Notes: generated by a model from the letters alone, not told the origin. Shown: positions 16,149 to 25,576, counted from the first letter of the stretch. The stretch is 64,000 nt of DNA from Vulcanimicrobiota bacterium (GCA_013290125.1 JABCYQ010000010.1:32716-96715); one strand, 5' to 3'. Program-made: numbers and translations.

Positions 16149-16918
16149 CGCGTCCGCCGGCCGAGATTGGCGAGCACGCCCGAGCCGAGCAGTGCCCCGT
16201 AGGCGACGCAGGCGAGCACGACGGAGATCGTCACCGCTGCGTCCATATCGGATTCGGCTGCGACGTACGCCGCGAGCGGCATGGTCTGTGTCACGCCGGG
16301 CAAGTTGCCCGCAAAGGTGATCGTCGCGCCGAATTCGCCGAGACCGCGCGCCGCGGCCATCGCGAGTCCGGCCAAGAGCGCCGGGAGCGCCGCGGGCAGT
16401 GTGATGCGCCAGAACGCGTACGCCGGCGACGCGCGCAGCGTCGCAGCGGCGTCGAGCTGATCGCGGTCCGTCCGTTCGAACGCCGAGCGCGCGGCGATCA
16501 CGTAAAGCGGCGCCGCGACGAACGTCTGCGCGAGCACGACCGCGGCGGTGCTGAACGGCACGTGCATCCCGAACAGGTCCAAAAAGCGCCCGAGCAGTCC
16601 GCTTCGTCCGAATGCCAAAAGCAGTCCAAGTCCGGCGACGACCGGCGGCAAGACTAGCGGCAGCGTCGCCAGCGAAGCGAGCGCGTCTCTTCCTTTGAAA
16701 TTGCGCGCAAGGAGTGCGGCGAGCGGCGTACCGCCGAGCACGATCAAGACGGCCGATGCGAGCGTCGTCTCAAATGACAGACGCAACGCGTCGACGACGA
16801 TCTGGCGCTGCATCATGGAACCGACCGCGCTGAGCGGCACGTGGACGAGCAGCGCGGCCAACGGCAACGCGATAAAGCCGCCGAAGGCCGCCGCGAAGAT
16901 GATAGCAGCGACCGCCAT
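16145..16918 (-). CDS. modB: Molybdate ABC transporter permease ModB
   Basis: 257 residues from the ATG at 16918; an in-frame TTG at 16972 would add 18 residues and overlap modA by 17 nt. Neither start has a convincing ribosome binding site. Five or six TMs are visible. The binding-protein-dependent transport (EAA) loop contains DAAATLRASPAYAFWRITLP and then ARGLGEFGATITFAGN, which is diagnostic of ModB. Works with ModA (periplasmic binding) and ModC. Confidence 0.92.
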   Translation of the reverse strand: MAVAAIIFAAAFGGFIALPLAALLVHVPLSAVGSMMQRQIVVDALRLSFETTLASAVLIVLGGTPLAALLARNFKGRDALASLATLPLVLPPVVAGLGLLLAFGRSGLLGRFLDLFGMHVPFSTAAVVLAQTFVAAPLYVIAARSAFERTDRDQLDAAATLRASPAYAFWRITLPAALPALLAGLAMAAARGLGEFGATITFAGNLPGVTQTMPLAAYVAAESDMDAAVTISVVLACVAYGALLGSGVLANLGRRTR

Positions 16919-16955
16919 CAGGCGGTCGCTGATCAGCGCAGAGCCGCGGATGTCC

Positions 16956-17636
16956 TCAGTGGATGGGGACAAATCCGTTGGTCTTGAGAATCGCTTGCGC
17001 TTGCGGCGATGTCAGGAAGGTCACGAACGCCGCGGCATCGGCCTGCGATGCGCTCGCGGTGACGACTGCCGCAGGATAGTTCACAGCGGTCTGATCTTCG
17101 GCGGGGATCGCGATCGAATTCAGCGTTCCCGGCTTCGCGGAAACGGCGTCGGTCTGATAGACGATGCCGGCGTCGACTTCGTTGAGCACGACTTTCTCGA
17201 CGACGCCTTCGACGTTGATCTCCTCGGTCGCGACATTCGGAGTGATGTTCAAAGCTTTCAGCGCGGCCCGCGCGTACCGCCCGCACGGAGCGGTATCAAC
17301 GCAGAGCGCTACTTTCACGTTGGGCGAAGCGAGGTCTCCCAACACGTGGACCGGCGAAGCAGGCGGCGTGACCACGACGAGGACGTTGTGAGCGATCACG
17401 ACGGCTGGTTCGACAGTGCCGTCCGTGTGGGCGGTGTCCATCGTCTTTGAGTCTGCACTGATGAAGACGTCGGCGCTCGCCCCCTGCTTCAGCTGCGCGG
17501 CCAACACTTGGCTGCCGTCGAAATCGTAGCGCAGCGTCACCTGGGGATGGGTGGCCGTGTAGGCCTGTCCGAGCGCGGGCATCACCGCGTGGAGCGATGC
17601 CGCTGCGAAAACCGTCAGGGTCAAGTTAGCGATCAT
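16956..17636 (-). CDS. modA: Molybdate-binding protein ModA, lacking a visible signal peptide
   Basis: 226-residue ModA. The N-terminus NLTLTVFAAASLHAVMPALG is where the mature domain of ModA normally begins (LTVFAAASL), and other matches are GASADVFISADSKTMD, VNEVDAGIVYQTDA and FVTFLTSPQAQAIL. The ATG at 17636 lies only about four codons before the mature domain. The open frame upstream of it is not signal-like and enters the end of the glycosyltransferase gene. Export is therefore unexplained: a frameshift, a sequencing error or loss of the signal are possible. A perfect hairpin lies 33 nt upstream. Confidence 0.88.
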   Translation of the reverse strand: MIANLTLTVFAAASLHAVMPALGQAYTATHPQVTLRYDFDGSQVLAAQLKQGASADVFISADSKTMDTAHTDGTVEPAVVIAHNVLVVVTPPASPVHVLGDLASPNVKVALCVDTAPCGRYARAALKALNITPNVATEEINVEGVVEKVVLNEVDAGIVYQTDAVSAKPGTLNSIAIPAEDQTAVNYPAAVVTASASQADAAAFVTFLTSPQAQAILKTNGFVPIH

Positions 17637-17668
17637 AGGCTCGCGGCTTCGGCGCGGTCGGGGACCAG

Positions 17669-17689
17669 CGTTGTGCCTCGTGCACAACG
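17669..17689. promoter_or_regulatory. Perfect hairpin upstream of modA
   Basis: CGTTGTGC-CTCGT-GCACAACG, an 8-bp perfect stem with a 5-nt loop, lies in the 65 nt between the glycosyltransferase stop and modA. No T-run follows, so it does not look like a terminator. It could be an operator for molybdate control or an mRNA element. It does not resemble the E. coli ModE box or the Moco riboswitch. Confidence 0.4.
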
Positions 17690-17701
17690 AAGAACCACTG
17701 A

Positions 17702-19819
17702 TCAGATCAATTCGGCGATGCGGGAGGCCGCCCGCGCGGCGCCGTCTGATTCGACCGGTTTCGAAGAGACGGCCTTGCCAAGCTCCTCTGCCAGCGCCGC
17801 AGCGATGACCTCCGGCGTCGAGACTTCGTAGTCCATGTGACGACCCGCTCCGTAGCGCTCGAGACGGTGCCGGACGTGAAAGTTCTGCTCGAAGTGATGG
17901 CGCAGCGGGAAATACAAAAATGGTCGCCGGCTGGCCGCGAGCTCCATCGTCGTCGACAAACCACCTTGCACGATCGCGATGTCGCATGCTGCGAGATGCC
18001 GGTATAATTCGTGGACGTACGGCTTCACTTCTAAACCATCAGCGGTTGCCAAGGAGGCGGCGTCGATGCGCGGTCCCGCTACGACGATCATTCGCAGGCT
18101 CGGCACGCGCTGCTTGGCAAACGGATACGAATCGATGACCCGCCGCAGCAACGGCGCGCCCACGCCCGAACCGCCCACCGTGACGATGCAAACCGTCTCA
18201 TCCGCGCTGTAGCCAAGTTCCGCGCGCAGCTTAGCGCGGTCGACGAATTGTGCGGGATCGAATCCCGTGATGTACCCGGAGAAATCGAAATGTGTCTTCG
18301 TCCATTCGCTGATCAGCGGCAGATTCGGACCGAAGCGGTCAGCCACCACGTCATCGAGATTGCCGACGAAAATCGAGCGGTCGCGCAAGCTCGGGTAGCG
18401 CGCGATCTGTTCGATCATCTCGGCATTGTAGTCCGCAGTGAGAAATTGCTCTCGTTGACCGCCGTCCGGCATCGGAATCCAACCGACGAAGTCCGTCATC
18501 CAGACGAACGGCGCGCGTTTTTCCTCGGGATTCTCGTGCAGGTAGTAGTCGAGCTCCCACGCCTCGTCACCTATCCACAAATCGTACGGCTCGTCTCGCA
18601 CGATGTCGTGAAAGACCATGAAATTGTTGACAAGGATTTCGTCCATGTTGCGGAGCGCTTGGAATGCGTGGAGATCGTGTTCCGCCGATTCGCTTTCGAT
18701 GTGTTTGCTCTCGCTGGCCAAAAAACGGCTCGCGGGATGAATGCGCTCGCCCTCGGCGGCCAGCACCCTTGTTACCGGGTCTTGCGCGAGCCAATCGATC
18801 TCAAGATCGGGCCGAATTCGGCGGAGTTCACGAGCGATCGATACGTCGCGCTGCGCGTGGCCGAGTCCGATGGGCGAGGAGATGTACAGCGCTCTTTTGC
18901 GGCGGCGGTTGCCACGCGGCCAACGCCGCAGAGGGACCGGCGGTGGCTCGACCGATTCGGCGAACGTCCGCATGACGAGGTTGACCTTCACGGGATCGCG
19001 CGCGTGCGGAGCGTGACCGCCGCCTTGGATGACGACGAGCTCACCGTTGGTCGCCTCCGCGACGCCCGCACCGCTCGTCTGCGAGATGACGGCATCATCG
19101 CTCCCGTGGATGACGAGCACCGGGCATCGTATCCGCGCGTACGCGTCTTTTGATTTCGTCGCGTCTGCGAAGGAGCTCGCTGCCGGCTCATCGCTCTCGT
19201 ATGTGGCGATGAGGACCTCGGGCGTCGTCTCGTGTCCCCACCCGATGACGTCCTCGATCTGCTTGGTGGAATGCGGTTCGGTGAAGATCTTGCCGGCGAA
19301 AAATCGCAGCCAATCTTCGTAATCCCGAAGCCAGTAGTGACGATTGTGTTTCGCCCAGCCATCGGTGGATGAGAGCTCATCGTTCCATGAGACTTTGCGC
19401 TCGGGAAGCGCTTCGCCGAAGGGGCTGACCGGGCAGATGAACACCGCACCAGCGACACGCGTCGGATGGTCGGCCGCAAGCATGGCGGCGTCCACGCCCG
19501 ACAGCGAGAAACCGACGACGATCGCTTTTTCGGTCTTCGTTGCGTCCATCACGGCGATCGCGTCGTCGGCGAACATCTGACGCGAATACGCCGCCGGCGC
19601 GACCGGCCTGCTCGACTTGCCGTTGCCGCGGCCGTCGAACGTCAGGGCGCGCAAGTGGCGAGCGAAGTAAGGGACTTGCGCTTTCCATACGCGCGAATGG
19701 ACGAGCGACCACGTCGGGAGAAACAGCACCGTCGGCGATCCGGTTCCGAAGACCTCGTAATAGAGGCGGACGCCGTCTCGTGAGACGTACCCCGACTCAT
19801 CCGGCTCGCGTGCTCGCAT
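17702..19819 (-). CDS. Fusion of alpha/beta hydrolase and MurG/MGT-like glycosyltransferase
   Basis: 705 residues in two halves. Residues 1-290 are an alpha/beta hydrolase: oxyanion region VLFLPTWSL, nucleophile elbow GFSLSG with Ser105, acid in VLVIHGSDDAVI, and His in GGGHAPHARDP, so the triad looks intact. Residues ~310-705 are a GT-B glycosyltransferase: ALYISSPIGLGHAQRDVSIA resembles the N-terminal glycine loop, and IVQGGLSTTMELAASRRPFL plus FPLRHHFEQNFHV is the GT28/GT1 donor-sugar site. The cytosolic product may act on a lipid or small-molecule substrate. AGGAG lies 11 nt before the ATG. A TetR gene lies just upstream, which suggests inducible control. Confidence 0.85.
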   Translation of the reverse strand: MRAREPDESGYVSRDGVRLYYEVFGTGSPTVLFLPTWSLVHSRVWKAQVPYFARHLRALTFDGRGNGKSSRPVAPAAYSRQMFADDAIAVMDATKTEKAIVVGFSLSGVDAAMLAADHPTRVAGAVFICPVSPFGEALPERKVSWNDELSSTDGWAKHNRHYWLRDYEDWLRFFAGKIFTEPHSTKQIEDVIGWGHETTPEVLIATYESDEPAASSFADATKSKDAYARIRCPVLVIHGSDDAVISQTSGAGVAEATNGELVVIQGGGHAPHARDPVKVNLVMRTFAESVEPPPVPLRRWPRGNRRRKRALYISSPIGLGHAQRDVSIARELRRIRPDLEIDWLAQDPVTRVLAAEGERIHPASRFLASESKHIESESAEHDLHAFQALRNMDEILVNNFMVFHDIVRDEPYDLWIGDEAWELDYYLHENPEEKRAPFVWMTDFVGWIPMPDGGQREQFLTADYNAEMIEQIARYPSLRDRSIFVGNLDDVVADRFGPNLPLISEWTKTHFDFSGYITGFDPAQFVDRAKLRAELGYSADETVCIVTVGGSGVGAPLLRRVIDSYPFAKQRVPSLRMIVVAGPRIDAASLATADGLEVKPYVHELYRHLAACDIAIVQGGLSTTMELAASRRPFLYFPLRHHFEQNFHVRHRLERYGAGRHMDYEVSTPEVIAAALAEELGKAVSSKPVESDGAARAASRIAELI

Positions 19820-19901
19820 CGCACAAGACTCCTAGAACAGTGAGGACAATGTGGGCCCTCGCCATGCTTTTCGCGTGCGGTGCGTCGGAATACTTGATAG
19901 C

Positions 19902-20522
19902 CTAGCGTTGGGCTGTGGTTCGAGGGGACGGGCTAGGCTGTTGGGGCGCGCCGGCGCGCACCGCGGCCTCCACCGGCGGCACGATCGCGTCCATCGCGGC
20001 GTCGAACGCCGCCGCATCCCGGTCCACTTTGTAGAGAAGGCATGTGCCGTCGATCCGCAACACGATCGATCGCGCGATCATGCGAGCATCGACGGTCGCG
20101 CCGCGCTCCAACGCGTACTCGGCCACACAGCTCTCGAGCCGATCCAGCAGCACCGCATACGCGCGGCGCACCCGATCTCCGAAGCGCTCGACGTGCCCGA
20201 GTTCTGCGGCCAGATTCGCAAGCGGTTCGCCGCAATTGTCCGCGTGACGACGGCGTTTGACCAGTTCGACATAATCCGTCAGACGCGTGAGCGGAGCTTT
20301 CGTAAGCGAGAACACTTCGTCCATCGCCGGTCCGTTGAGGTTTTTGGCGATCTCGTCGATGATCGCGATCCCGAGATCATCTTTGCTGCGGAAGTAATGG
20401 TAGAAGTTGCCCTTGCCCACGCCGGCGGCTCGCAGCATATCGTCAACGGTCGTGCCGGCGAATCCCTTGCGGTAGACGATGTCGCCCGATGCCTCGATGA
20501 TGTGCTGCCTGCGATTGGCCAC
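19902..20522 (-). CDS. TetR/AcrR family transcriptional regulator
   Basis: 206 residues. The N-terminal helix-turn-helix is typical: IIEASGDIVYRKGFAGTTVD, then AAGVGKGNFYHYFRSKDDL. The C-terminal ligand domain is variable; the segment GEPLANLAAEL is common in TetR_C subgroups. It starts with GTG at 20522, with AGGA about 6 nt before, and ends 82 nt upstream of the hydrolase-glycosyltransferase fusion in the same direction. That fusion is the most likely target, together with itself. Confidence 0.92.
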   Translation of the reverse strand: MANRRQHIIEASGDIVYRKGFAGTTVDDMLRAAGVGKGNFYHYFRSKDDLGIAIIDEIAKNLNGPAMDEVFSLTKAPLTRLTDYVELVKRRRHADNCGEPLANLAAELGHVERFGDRVRRAYAVLLDRLESCVAEYALERGATVDARMIARSIVLRIDGTCLLYKVDRDAAAFDAAMDAIVPPVEAAVRAGAPQQPSPSPRTTAQR

Positions 20523-20569
20523 GTGAATCCTATCCGTCGGCGAGAGCGAACAGCGTCAGCGTGAGCCGC

Positions 20570-22102
20570 TCACTGCGGGTTGTAGCCGATCTCATCGGTG
20601 CGAAGCCGTCGCTCGACATCGTCCGTCTGAAGGGTGACCGGCTCGCAGCGATAGACCGACAGCGCGACGTCGGCCAGATTGTCCTGCGCGTTCGGATCAT
20701 GTTCGCGAATCGCATCCACCACCGCAAGCCCCTTGACCACTCTGCCGAACGTCGAAAACGCTGCGTCCAAGTGCAGTTGCGGCGATTGCGTGAGGTAATA
20801 CTGACTCCCACCCGAATCGAGCAACGGCGTGTTCGTCTTTGAATCGTAGTTCAACCCCAGCGCGATGACACCCGTCAGTTGCTCCAGCGGGTTCAACTCT
20901 GCTGGAATAGTGTAACCGGCGTCACCGTTGCCGGTATTCGTCGGGTCGCCGCCTTGGATGACGAAATCCGCGATGACCCGGAAATACTTCGTGTGGTTAT
21001 AGAAACCGCGATCCACAAGTGAGACGTAGTTGTCGACCTGATAGGGCGCTTGGTCGGGGAATAACTCGACGACGAACGTGCCCTTGCTGGTCAAGAACGC
21101 GATTTGCGGATGATCGCCGATCGGCGCGCCCTTCGCGACGGGCTGCGGCGTGAAATTATCCGACGCCGGCACAGACGGCGGCGTCACGTTCACGACCGTC
21201 GGATCGCGCAACGCCTTGAGCGCATTTCGAACTTCGACGCGCACGCGCCACGACGGATCGCGCACGAGCAGTCGTACGGCCGTCACGTTCGCGCGATCTT
21301 TGAGTTTCCCGATGCCGTAGACGCCGAAACGCCGCACGAGCTCTTCGCGATCGCCGAGCATGCGGCGCATCACCGACGCCGACGTGCCGTAGTAGCCGCG
21401 CGCGATGGCCCACGCAAGCCGCCAGCGGACTTCCGGATCAGATTCGCGATTGAAAGTCGCGCTCAAGGCATGCGATGCATTCGAGCGCGCGGCGTTGCTC
21501 AACGCCGGCGTCGTCGCGGGCAACCCCGCTTCTCCCATGCCGATCGCCGCGCGCCGGCGCACGATAGGATCGCGGGCGGCGAGTGCGATCGTCAGCGGTC
21601 CGACTGCTGCGTCACCGGCGAAACGACCGAGTGCATCGCACGCTAGCGCCGCGACCGCTGGGTCTGCGTCGCGCGTCGCGCTGATCAGCGGCGCGATCGA
21701 TTGCCGAGTGCCGAGCAACCCGAGCGAGAAGGCTGCCATTTGCCGGACCGCGGACGGCCGTGACGAATCGGCTAGCACGGCGATGACCATCGGTATCGCA
21801 GACGCATTGCGCAATCGGCCAAGCGCCAACACGGCGCGCGCTGCCAGCACCGGATCTTGCGACGAAACGTAGTTAGCAAGCCACGATGGATTTGTCTTGC
21901 GATTGCGTTCGAGGGGACCGATGATGCCGTCGGGCGAGCTTGCTTCCGCAGTGGCCGGAGGCGGCGTCAGTTTCGGCGTGGGGATTGGTGTGGGTCGCAT
22001 CGTGGCGCGCGGCGCGGTCGGGGGCGTCGGCGCGGCTCCGAGGAGCGCGCACGACGCGAGACAGGCAACAAAAATGAACGCGTGTCCTGCAGAGCGTCGC
22101 AT
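20570..22102 (-). CDS. Exported HEAT-repeat protein with C-terminal cyclophilin-type peptidyl-prolyl isomerase
   Basis: 510 residues. The N-terminus is signal-like (MRRSAGHAFIFVACLASC; LASC could be a lipobox), followed by a Pro/Thr-rich linker. Residues ~80-320 are HEAT/PBS-lyase-like repeats (ARAVLALGRLRN, RQMAAFSLGLLG, ALACDALGRFAG, RRRAAIGMGEAG, RVEVRNALKAL). Residues ~335-495 are a cyclophilin domain: KGTFVVELFPDQAPYQVDNY, VIQGGDPTNTGNGDAGY, then STFGRVVKGLAVVDAI. It probably folds or scaffolds envelope proteins. The start at 22102 gives the signal peptide. Divergent from the KGG gene, 84 nt away. Confidence 0.85.
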   Translation of the reverse strand: MRRSAGHAFIFVACLASCALLGAAPTPPTAPRATMRPTPIPTPKLTPPPATAEASSPDGIIGPLERNRKTNPSWLANYVSSQDPVLAARAVLALGRLRNASAIPMVIAVLADSSRPSAVRQMAAFSLGLLGTRQSIAPLISATRDADPAVAALACDALGRFAGDAAVGPLTIALAARDPIVRRRAAIGMGEAGLPATTPALSNAARSNASHALSATFNRESDPEVRWRLAWAIARGYYGTSASVMRRMLGDREELVRRFGVYGIGKLKDRANVTAVRLLVRDPSWRVRVEVRNALKALRDPTVVNVTPPSVPASDNFTPQPVAKGAPIGDHPQIAFLTSKGTFVVELFPDQAPYQVDNYVSLVDRGFYNHTKYFRVIADFVIQGGDPTNTGNGDAGYTIPAELNPLEQLTGVIALGLNYDSKTNTPLLDSGGSQYYLTQSPQLHLDAAFSTFGRVVKGLAVVDAIREHDPNAQDNLADVALSVYRCEPVTLQTDDVERRLRTDEIGYNPQ

Positions 22103-22110
22103 ATGACATT

Positions 22111-22129
22111 CCGGTACGCCAACCGGTAC
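22111..22129. promoter_or_regulatory. Direct repeat CCGGTAC x2 in a divergent promoter region
   Basis: CCGGTAC occurs twice with a 12-nt period (22111-22117 and 22123-22129) in the 84-nt region between the divergent cyclophilin and KGG genes. It is a candidate regulator binding site. No known regulon is recognised. Confidence 0.3.
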
Positions 22130-22186
22130 GGGGTGGCCTTTGTTCGTTTCGGGCTCCCCAGGCGAGGGTAATATAGATGTCACTCG

Positions 22187-22489
22187 ATGACAAAACAGCA
22201 AAAGCCGCAAGGCGGCATGTCGGTCCGCGAGGCGGGTCGCAAAGGTGGCCAGACCGTCAAGGAGCGGTATGGCTCGGAATTCTATGAGAACATCGGCCGC
22301 AAAGGCGGCGAGGCGACGCGCAGCACACACGGGCACGAATTTTACGAGAGCATCGGCAAGCTCGGCGGCAAGAAGGGCGGCGAATCAACGCGCGCCCGGT
22401 ATGGCCCGAAATTCTACGAGACGATCGGTCAAAAGGGCGGCCAGAAGGTCAAGAAGCTGATCGAAGAAGGCAAAAAAGCCTCGAAATAA
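22187..22489 (+). CDS. KGG-repeat stress protein (LEA group 1/Em-like, YciG-like)
   Basis: 100 residues, very hydrophilic and rich in Gly and Lys. Three repeats of about 22 residues follow the pattern GRKGGxxxxxxxGxEFYExIG: GSEFYENIGRKGGEA, GHEFYESIGKLGGKKGG and GPKFYETIGQKGGQK. Such proteins resemble plant LEA-1 (Em) proteins and bacterial YciG/GsiB, which protect against desiccation or general stress. No clear Shine-Dalgarno precedes the ATG, although AT-rich TAATATAGAT lies 9 nt upstream. Soluble and probably intrinsically disordered. Confidence 0.88.
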   Translation: MTKQQKPQGGMSVREAGRKGGQTVKERYGSEFYENIGRKGGEATRSTHGHEFYESIGKLGGKKGGESTRARYGPKFYETIGQKGGQKVKKLIEEGKKASK

Positions 22490-22520
22490 GCCCTTGATCT
22501 GTAGTAGGGCCATTTCGGAA

Positions 22521-23777
22521 TTATTCCGCTTGCCAGTAGTCCTTGAGGGCCTTGCCGCGGCTCGGGTGCCGCAATTTCCGCAGCGCCTTAGCCTCGATCT
22601 GGCGGATGCGCTCGCGCGTGACCCCGAACTCCTGACCGACTTCCTCGAGCGTCCGTTGGTGACCATCTTCTAATCCGAAGCGCAGCGTCAACACTTTACG
22701 CTCGCGGTCGGTGAGATTTTTGAGAACGTCTCCTGTCTTCTGACGCAAGAGCGTCATGGACGCGGCGTCGGCCGGCGCGACCGCTTCCGGATCTTCGATG
22801 AAGTCGCCGAGGTGGCTATCTTCTTCTTCGCCGATCGGCGTCTCGAGCGAGATCGGTTCTTGCGCGATCTTGAGCACTTCGCGCACTTTGTCGGAAGTGA
22901 GATTCATCTCGCGCGCGATTTCTTCCACCGACGGATCGCGGCCCAGTTCTTGCAATAGTTGGCGCGAGATCTTCACCAATCGGTTGATCGTCTCGACCAT
23001 GTGCACGGGAATGCGGATGGTTCGCGCTTGGTCGGCGAGCGCGCGAGTGATCGCTTGGCGGATCCACCACGTGGCGTACGTGGAGAACTTGTAGCCCTTT
23101 TTATAGTCGAATTTCTCGACCGCGCGAATCAGGCCTAGATTGCCTTCTTGGATGAGGTCCAAGAATTGCATGCCGCGCCCGACATATTTCTTCGCGATGC
23201 TCACGACGAGCCGGAGGTTCGCTTCGGTCAGATCGCGCTTGGCGGTGTCGCCGGCGTCGACCGTGCGCATGTCGGGGCTGACGCCTCTCAGTTTTGCGCG
23301 TTCGAGCTCCTCGGTCATGCCCTCGATGGCTTTGGCGAGCTCTTGTTCCTGCGACATGCCGAGGAGCGGCACACGGCCGATCTCCTTGAGGTACATACGC
23401 ACCGGGTCGTCGAGCGACATGCTCGACGAGATCGCGGTGAGGTCGACTTCTTCCGGCTCTTCGACGCCTTCTTTTTCGGGAGTGACGACATCGGGCATGT
23501 CCGTGATCTCGATGCCCTGCGCCATGACATCTTCGACGAGTTCATTGCCTTTATCGGGTTCGTCTTCGTCGAACGCAGCCGAAACGGCGGCGATCTCTTC
23601 GTATGTGAGCGAGCCTTTTGCTTTGCCGCGCTCGATCAATGCTTTCACCGCGGCTTCGCGACTCGCGGAAGCGGGAGCAGGCGCGCCGTTTTGTGCGGAC
23701 GGTGCGTCGGTGATCGGAGTCACCTTGGAAATTTTCGTTGGATCGACAGCCGTCTTCGGCCGTTTTGTGGTGGCCAC
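22521..23777 (-). CDS. rpoD: Primary sigma factor RpoD (sigma-70)
   Basis: 418 residues. It has a region 1.1-like N-terminus ([19 protein letters not shown]) after an Ala/Pro-rich leader, and region 1.2 ([16 protein letters not shown]). Regions 2.1-2.4 include [20 protein letters not shown] and [20 protein letters not shown], and regions 3-4.2 end in [20 protein letters not shown]. Both promoter-recognition helices fit a housekeeping sigma, so -35 TTGACA and -10 TATAAT consensus promoters are expected. It starts 8 nt after dnaG, the conserved dnaG-rpoD arrangement. Confidence 0.97.
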   Translation of the reverse strand: MATTKRPKTAVDPTKISKVTPITDAPSAQNGAPAPASASREAAVKALIERGKAKGSLTYEEIAAVSAAFDEDEPDKGNELVEDVMAQGIEITDMPDVVTPEKEGVEEPEEVDLTAISSSMSLDDPVRMYLKEIGRVPLLGMSQEQELAKAIEGMTEELERAKLRGVSPDMRTVDAGDTAKRDLTEANLRLVVSIAKKYVGRGMQFLDLIQEGNLGLIRAVEKFDYKKGYKFSTYATWWIRQAITRALADQARTIRIPVHMVETINRLVKISRQLLQELGRDPSVEEIAREMNLTSDKVREVLKIAQEPISLETPIGEEEDSHLGDFIEDPEAVAPADAASMTLLRQKTGDVLKNLTDRERKVLTLRFGLEDGHQRTLEEVGQEFGVTRERIRQIEAKALRKLRHPSRGKALKDYWQAE

Positions 23778-23785
23778 GCGCTAGC

Positions 23786-25576
23786 TCACCCCCTTCCCAC
23801 TGCGTCAAGCCCGAACAAGCGCACCGCAAGCGCATTGTATTCATCGCGCAAAGCGCTGGGCACCGCACGTCCTTCGGTTAGAAGCACATTCATTTCTGCA
23901 TCCACGCTCGAAAGCCTCCGCTCCGCGCGTCTGCGGTCGAAGCGTTCCAGCACGCGAGCGAGGCGCCGCTCATCTTCCTCGACGCTCATGGACGGCGCCG
24001 AAAGCGCGAGCCGCGCGAACTCTCCACTCTCTTCGTTTTCGGACAATACGCTCACAGGATTGAGCCCGCGTTCCACTTCATCGCGGTGCGCGAGCAGTTG
24101 CGCGAACACTTCGCGGAAGCGATCGTCTTCCAGGTCGTCCGCCGTCACACGCGCGGCGACAGCGCTCAAAAACGCCGGTCTGCTCAGCACGATCTGCAGC
24201 AGATCGCGCTCGATCGATGGCGGTTCGGGATGCGAAGTGTGCGCGGCCCGCACGATCGGCGCATCGGTATCGCGACGCGCGCCGGTGATCGTCGCACTTG
24301 CCGTCGGCGAATATTTCGCGCGACGCAGCGCGCCTTCGTCGATGTCCAAACGCCGCGCCATCGCCTTGACGTATTGATCGCGTTCGATCGGATCGCGCAC
24401 GTGCGCGATCACCGCAAGCGCTTCGCGCGCGATCTCGCCTTTGTTCGCAAAACGTGCCTCGATGCGGCTGCACGTGATCTCGATCTTGAAATCCACCCAT
24501 GGCGTGGAGGAGTCGAGCAGCGCTTGAAACGCTTCGCGGCCGCCGCCCAGCACGACTTCGTCCGGGTCCGTGCCGGCGGGCAGCGTCACGACGCGCACCG
24601 CCAGGCCTTCTTCTACGAGCATATCGATGCTGCGCGCTGTCGCCGCCTGACCGGCCGTATCGCCGTCGAAGCAGAGATAGAGATTGCCGGCGACGCGGCG
24701 CAGTTCGCGCGCCTGTTCCGGCGTGAACGCCGTTCCGAGACTCGCGACCGCATTGGCGAAACCCGCTTGATGCAGAGCGATCGCGTCCAAGTAGCCTTCC
24801 ACCACGATCAGCGCCCCATCAGACGATGCAGCGCGGCGCGCCACGTTGAGCGCGTAGACGTGTTTGCCTTTTGCGTACGCGGACGTGCTCGGCGTGTTGA
24901 GATACTTCGGTTGTTCGTCGTCGAGCGCGCGGCCGCCGAACGCCATCACTTCGCCGGTGAGATTGTAGATCGGCAGCATGAGACGATTGCGGAAGAAATC
25001 GTAGTAGCCGTCGCCGCGCTCGCGCTGCCGGACGAGACCTGCCGCGTGTGCCACGGGCGGCTCGATGCTGCTTTTCGCGAGCGCCTTACCCAACTCGTCC
25101 CAGGCGTCAGGTGCGTAGCCGATACCGAATGCGCGCGCCGTCGTGTCGTCGATGCCGCGTTTTTTGAGATAAGCTTGCGCGCTGTTATTTCGGCGCAGAC
25201 TTGCCACAAAGAAGTTCTGCGCTGCCGAATTGGCTTCGTAAATCGCTTCGCGCTCGCTGCGTCTGCGTGCGGCCCCCGGCGTTTCTTCCAAACTGATCCC
25301 GGCGCGCGCCGCGAGCATGCGCACTGCGGTTGGAAAGTCTGCGTTCTCGTGGCGTTGCACGAACTTGAAAAGGTCGCCGCCCGCATCGCAGCCGTAGCAA
25401 TGCCAGACGCCCTTTTCGGCGTTGACGGAGAACGACGGCGTGCGCTCCGCGTGAAATGGGCAGAGGCCGACGTACTCGCGGCCTTGCTTTTTGAGCGTGA
25501 CATACTGACTGACATACGCGAGCAGATCGACTTTCGCGTTGATCTCGATGAGGACGGCGCGATCAAAACCCGACAT
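23786..25576 (-). CDS. dnaG: DNA primase DnaG
   Basis: 596 residues. The CHC2-type zinc finger has Cys39, His42, Cys60 and Cys63 (GLCPFHAERTPSF ... GVWHCYGCDAGGD). The RNA polymerase domain carries the TOPRIM motif VVEGYLDAIALHQAG and the acidic LYLCFDGDTAGQ. The C-terminal helicase-binding region is less conserved. It starts at 25576, almost touching the stop of the small secreted protein gene. Synthesises RNA primers for replication; co-transcribed with rpoD. Confidence 0.97.
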   Translation of the reverse strand: MSGFDRAVLIEINAKVDLLAYVSQYVTLKKQGREYVGLCPFHAERTPSFSVNAEKGVWHCYGCDAGGDLFKFVQRHENADFPTAVRMLAARAGISLEETPGAARRRSEREAIYEANSAAQNFFVASLRRNNSAQAYLKKRGIDDTTARAFGIGYAPDAWDELGKALAKSSIEPPVAHAAGLVRQRERGDGYYDFFRNRLMLPIYNLTGEVMAFGGRALDDEQPKYLNTPSTSAYAKGKHVYALNVARRAASSDGALIVVEGYLDAIALHQAGFANAVASLGTAFTPEQARELRRVAGNLYLCFDGDTAGQAATARSIDMLVEEGLAVRVVTLPAGTDPDEVVLGGGREAFQALLDSSTPWVDFKIEITCSRIEARFANKGEIAREALAVIAHVRDPIERDQYVKAMARRLDIDEGALRRAKYSPTASATITGARRDTDAPIVRAAHTSHPEPPSIERDLLQIVLSRPAFLSAVAARVTADDLEDDRFREVFAQLLAHRDEVERGLNPVSVLSENEESGEFARLALSAPSMSVEEDERRLARVLERFDRRRAERRLSSVDAEMNVLLTEGRAVPSALRDEYNALAVRLFGLDAVGRG

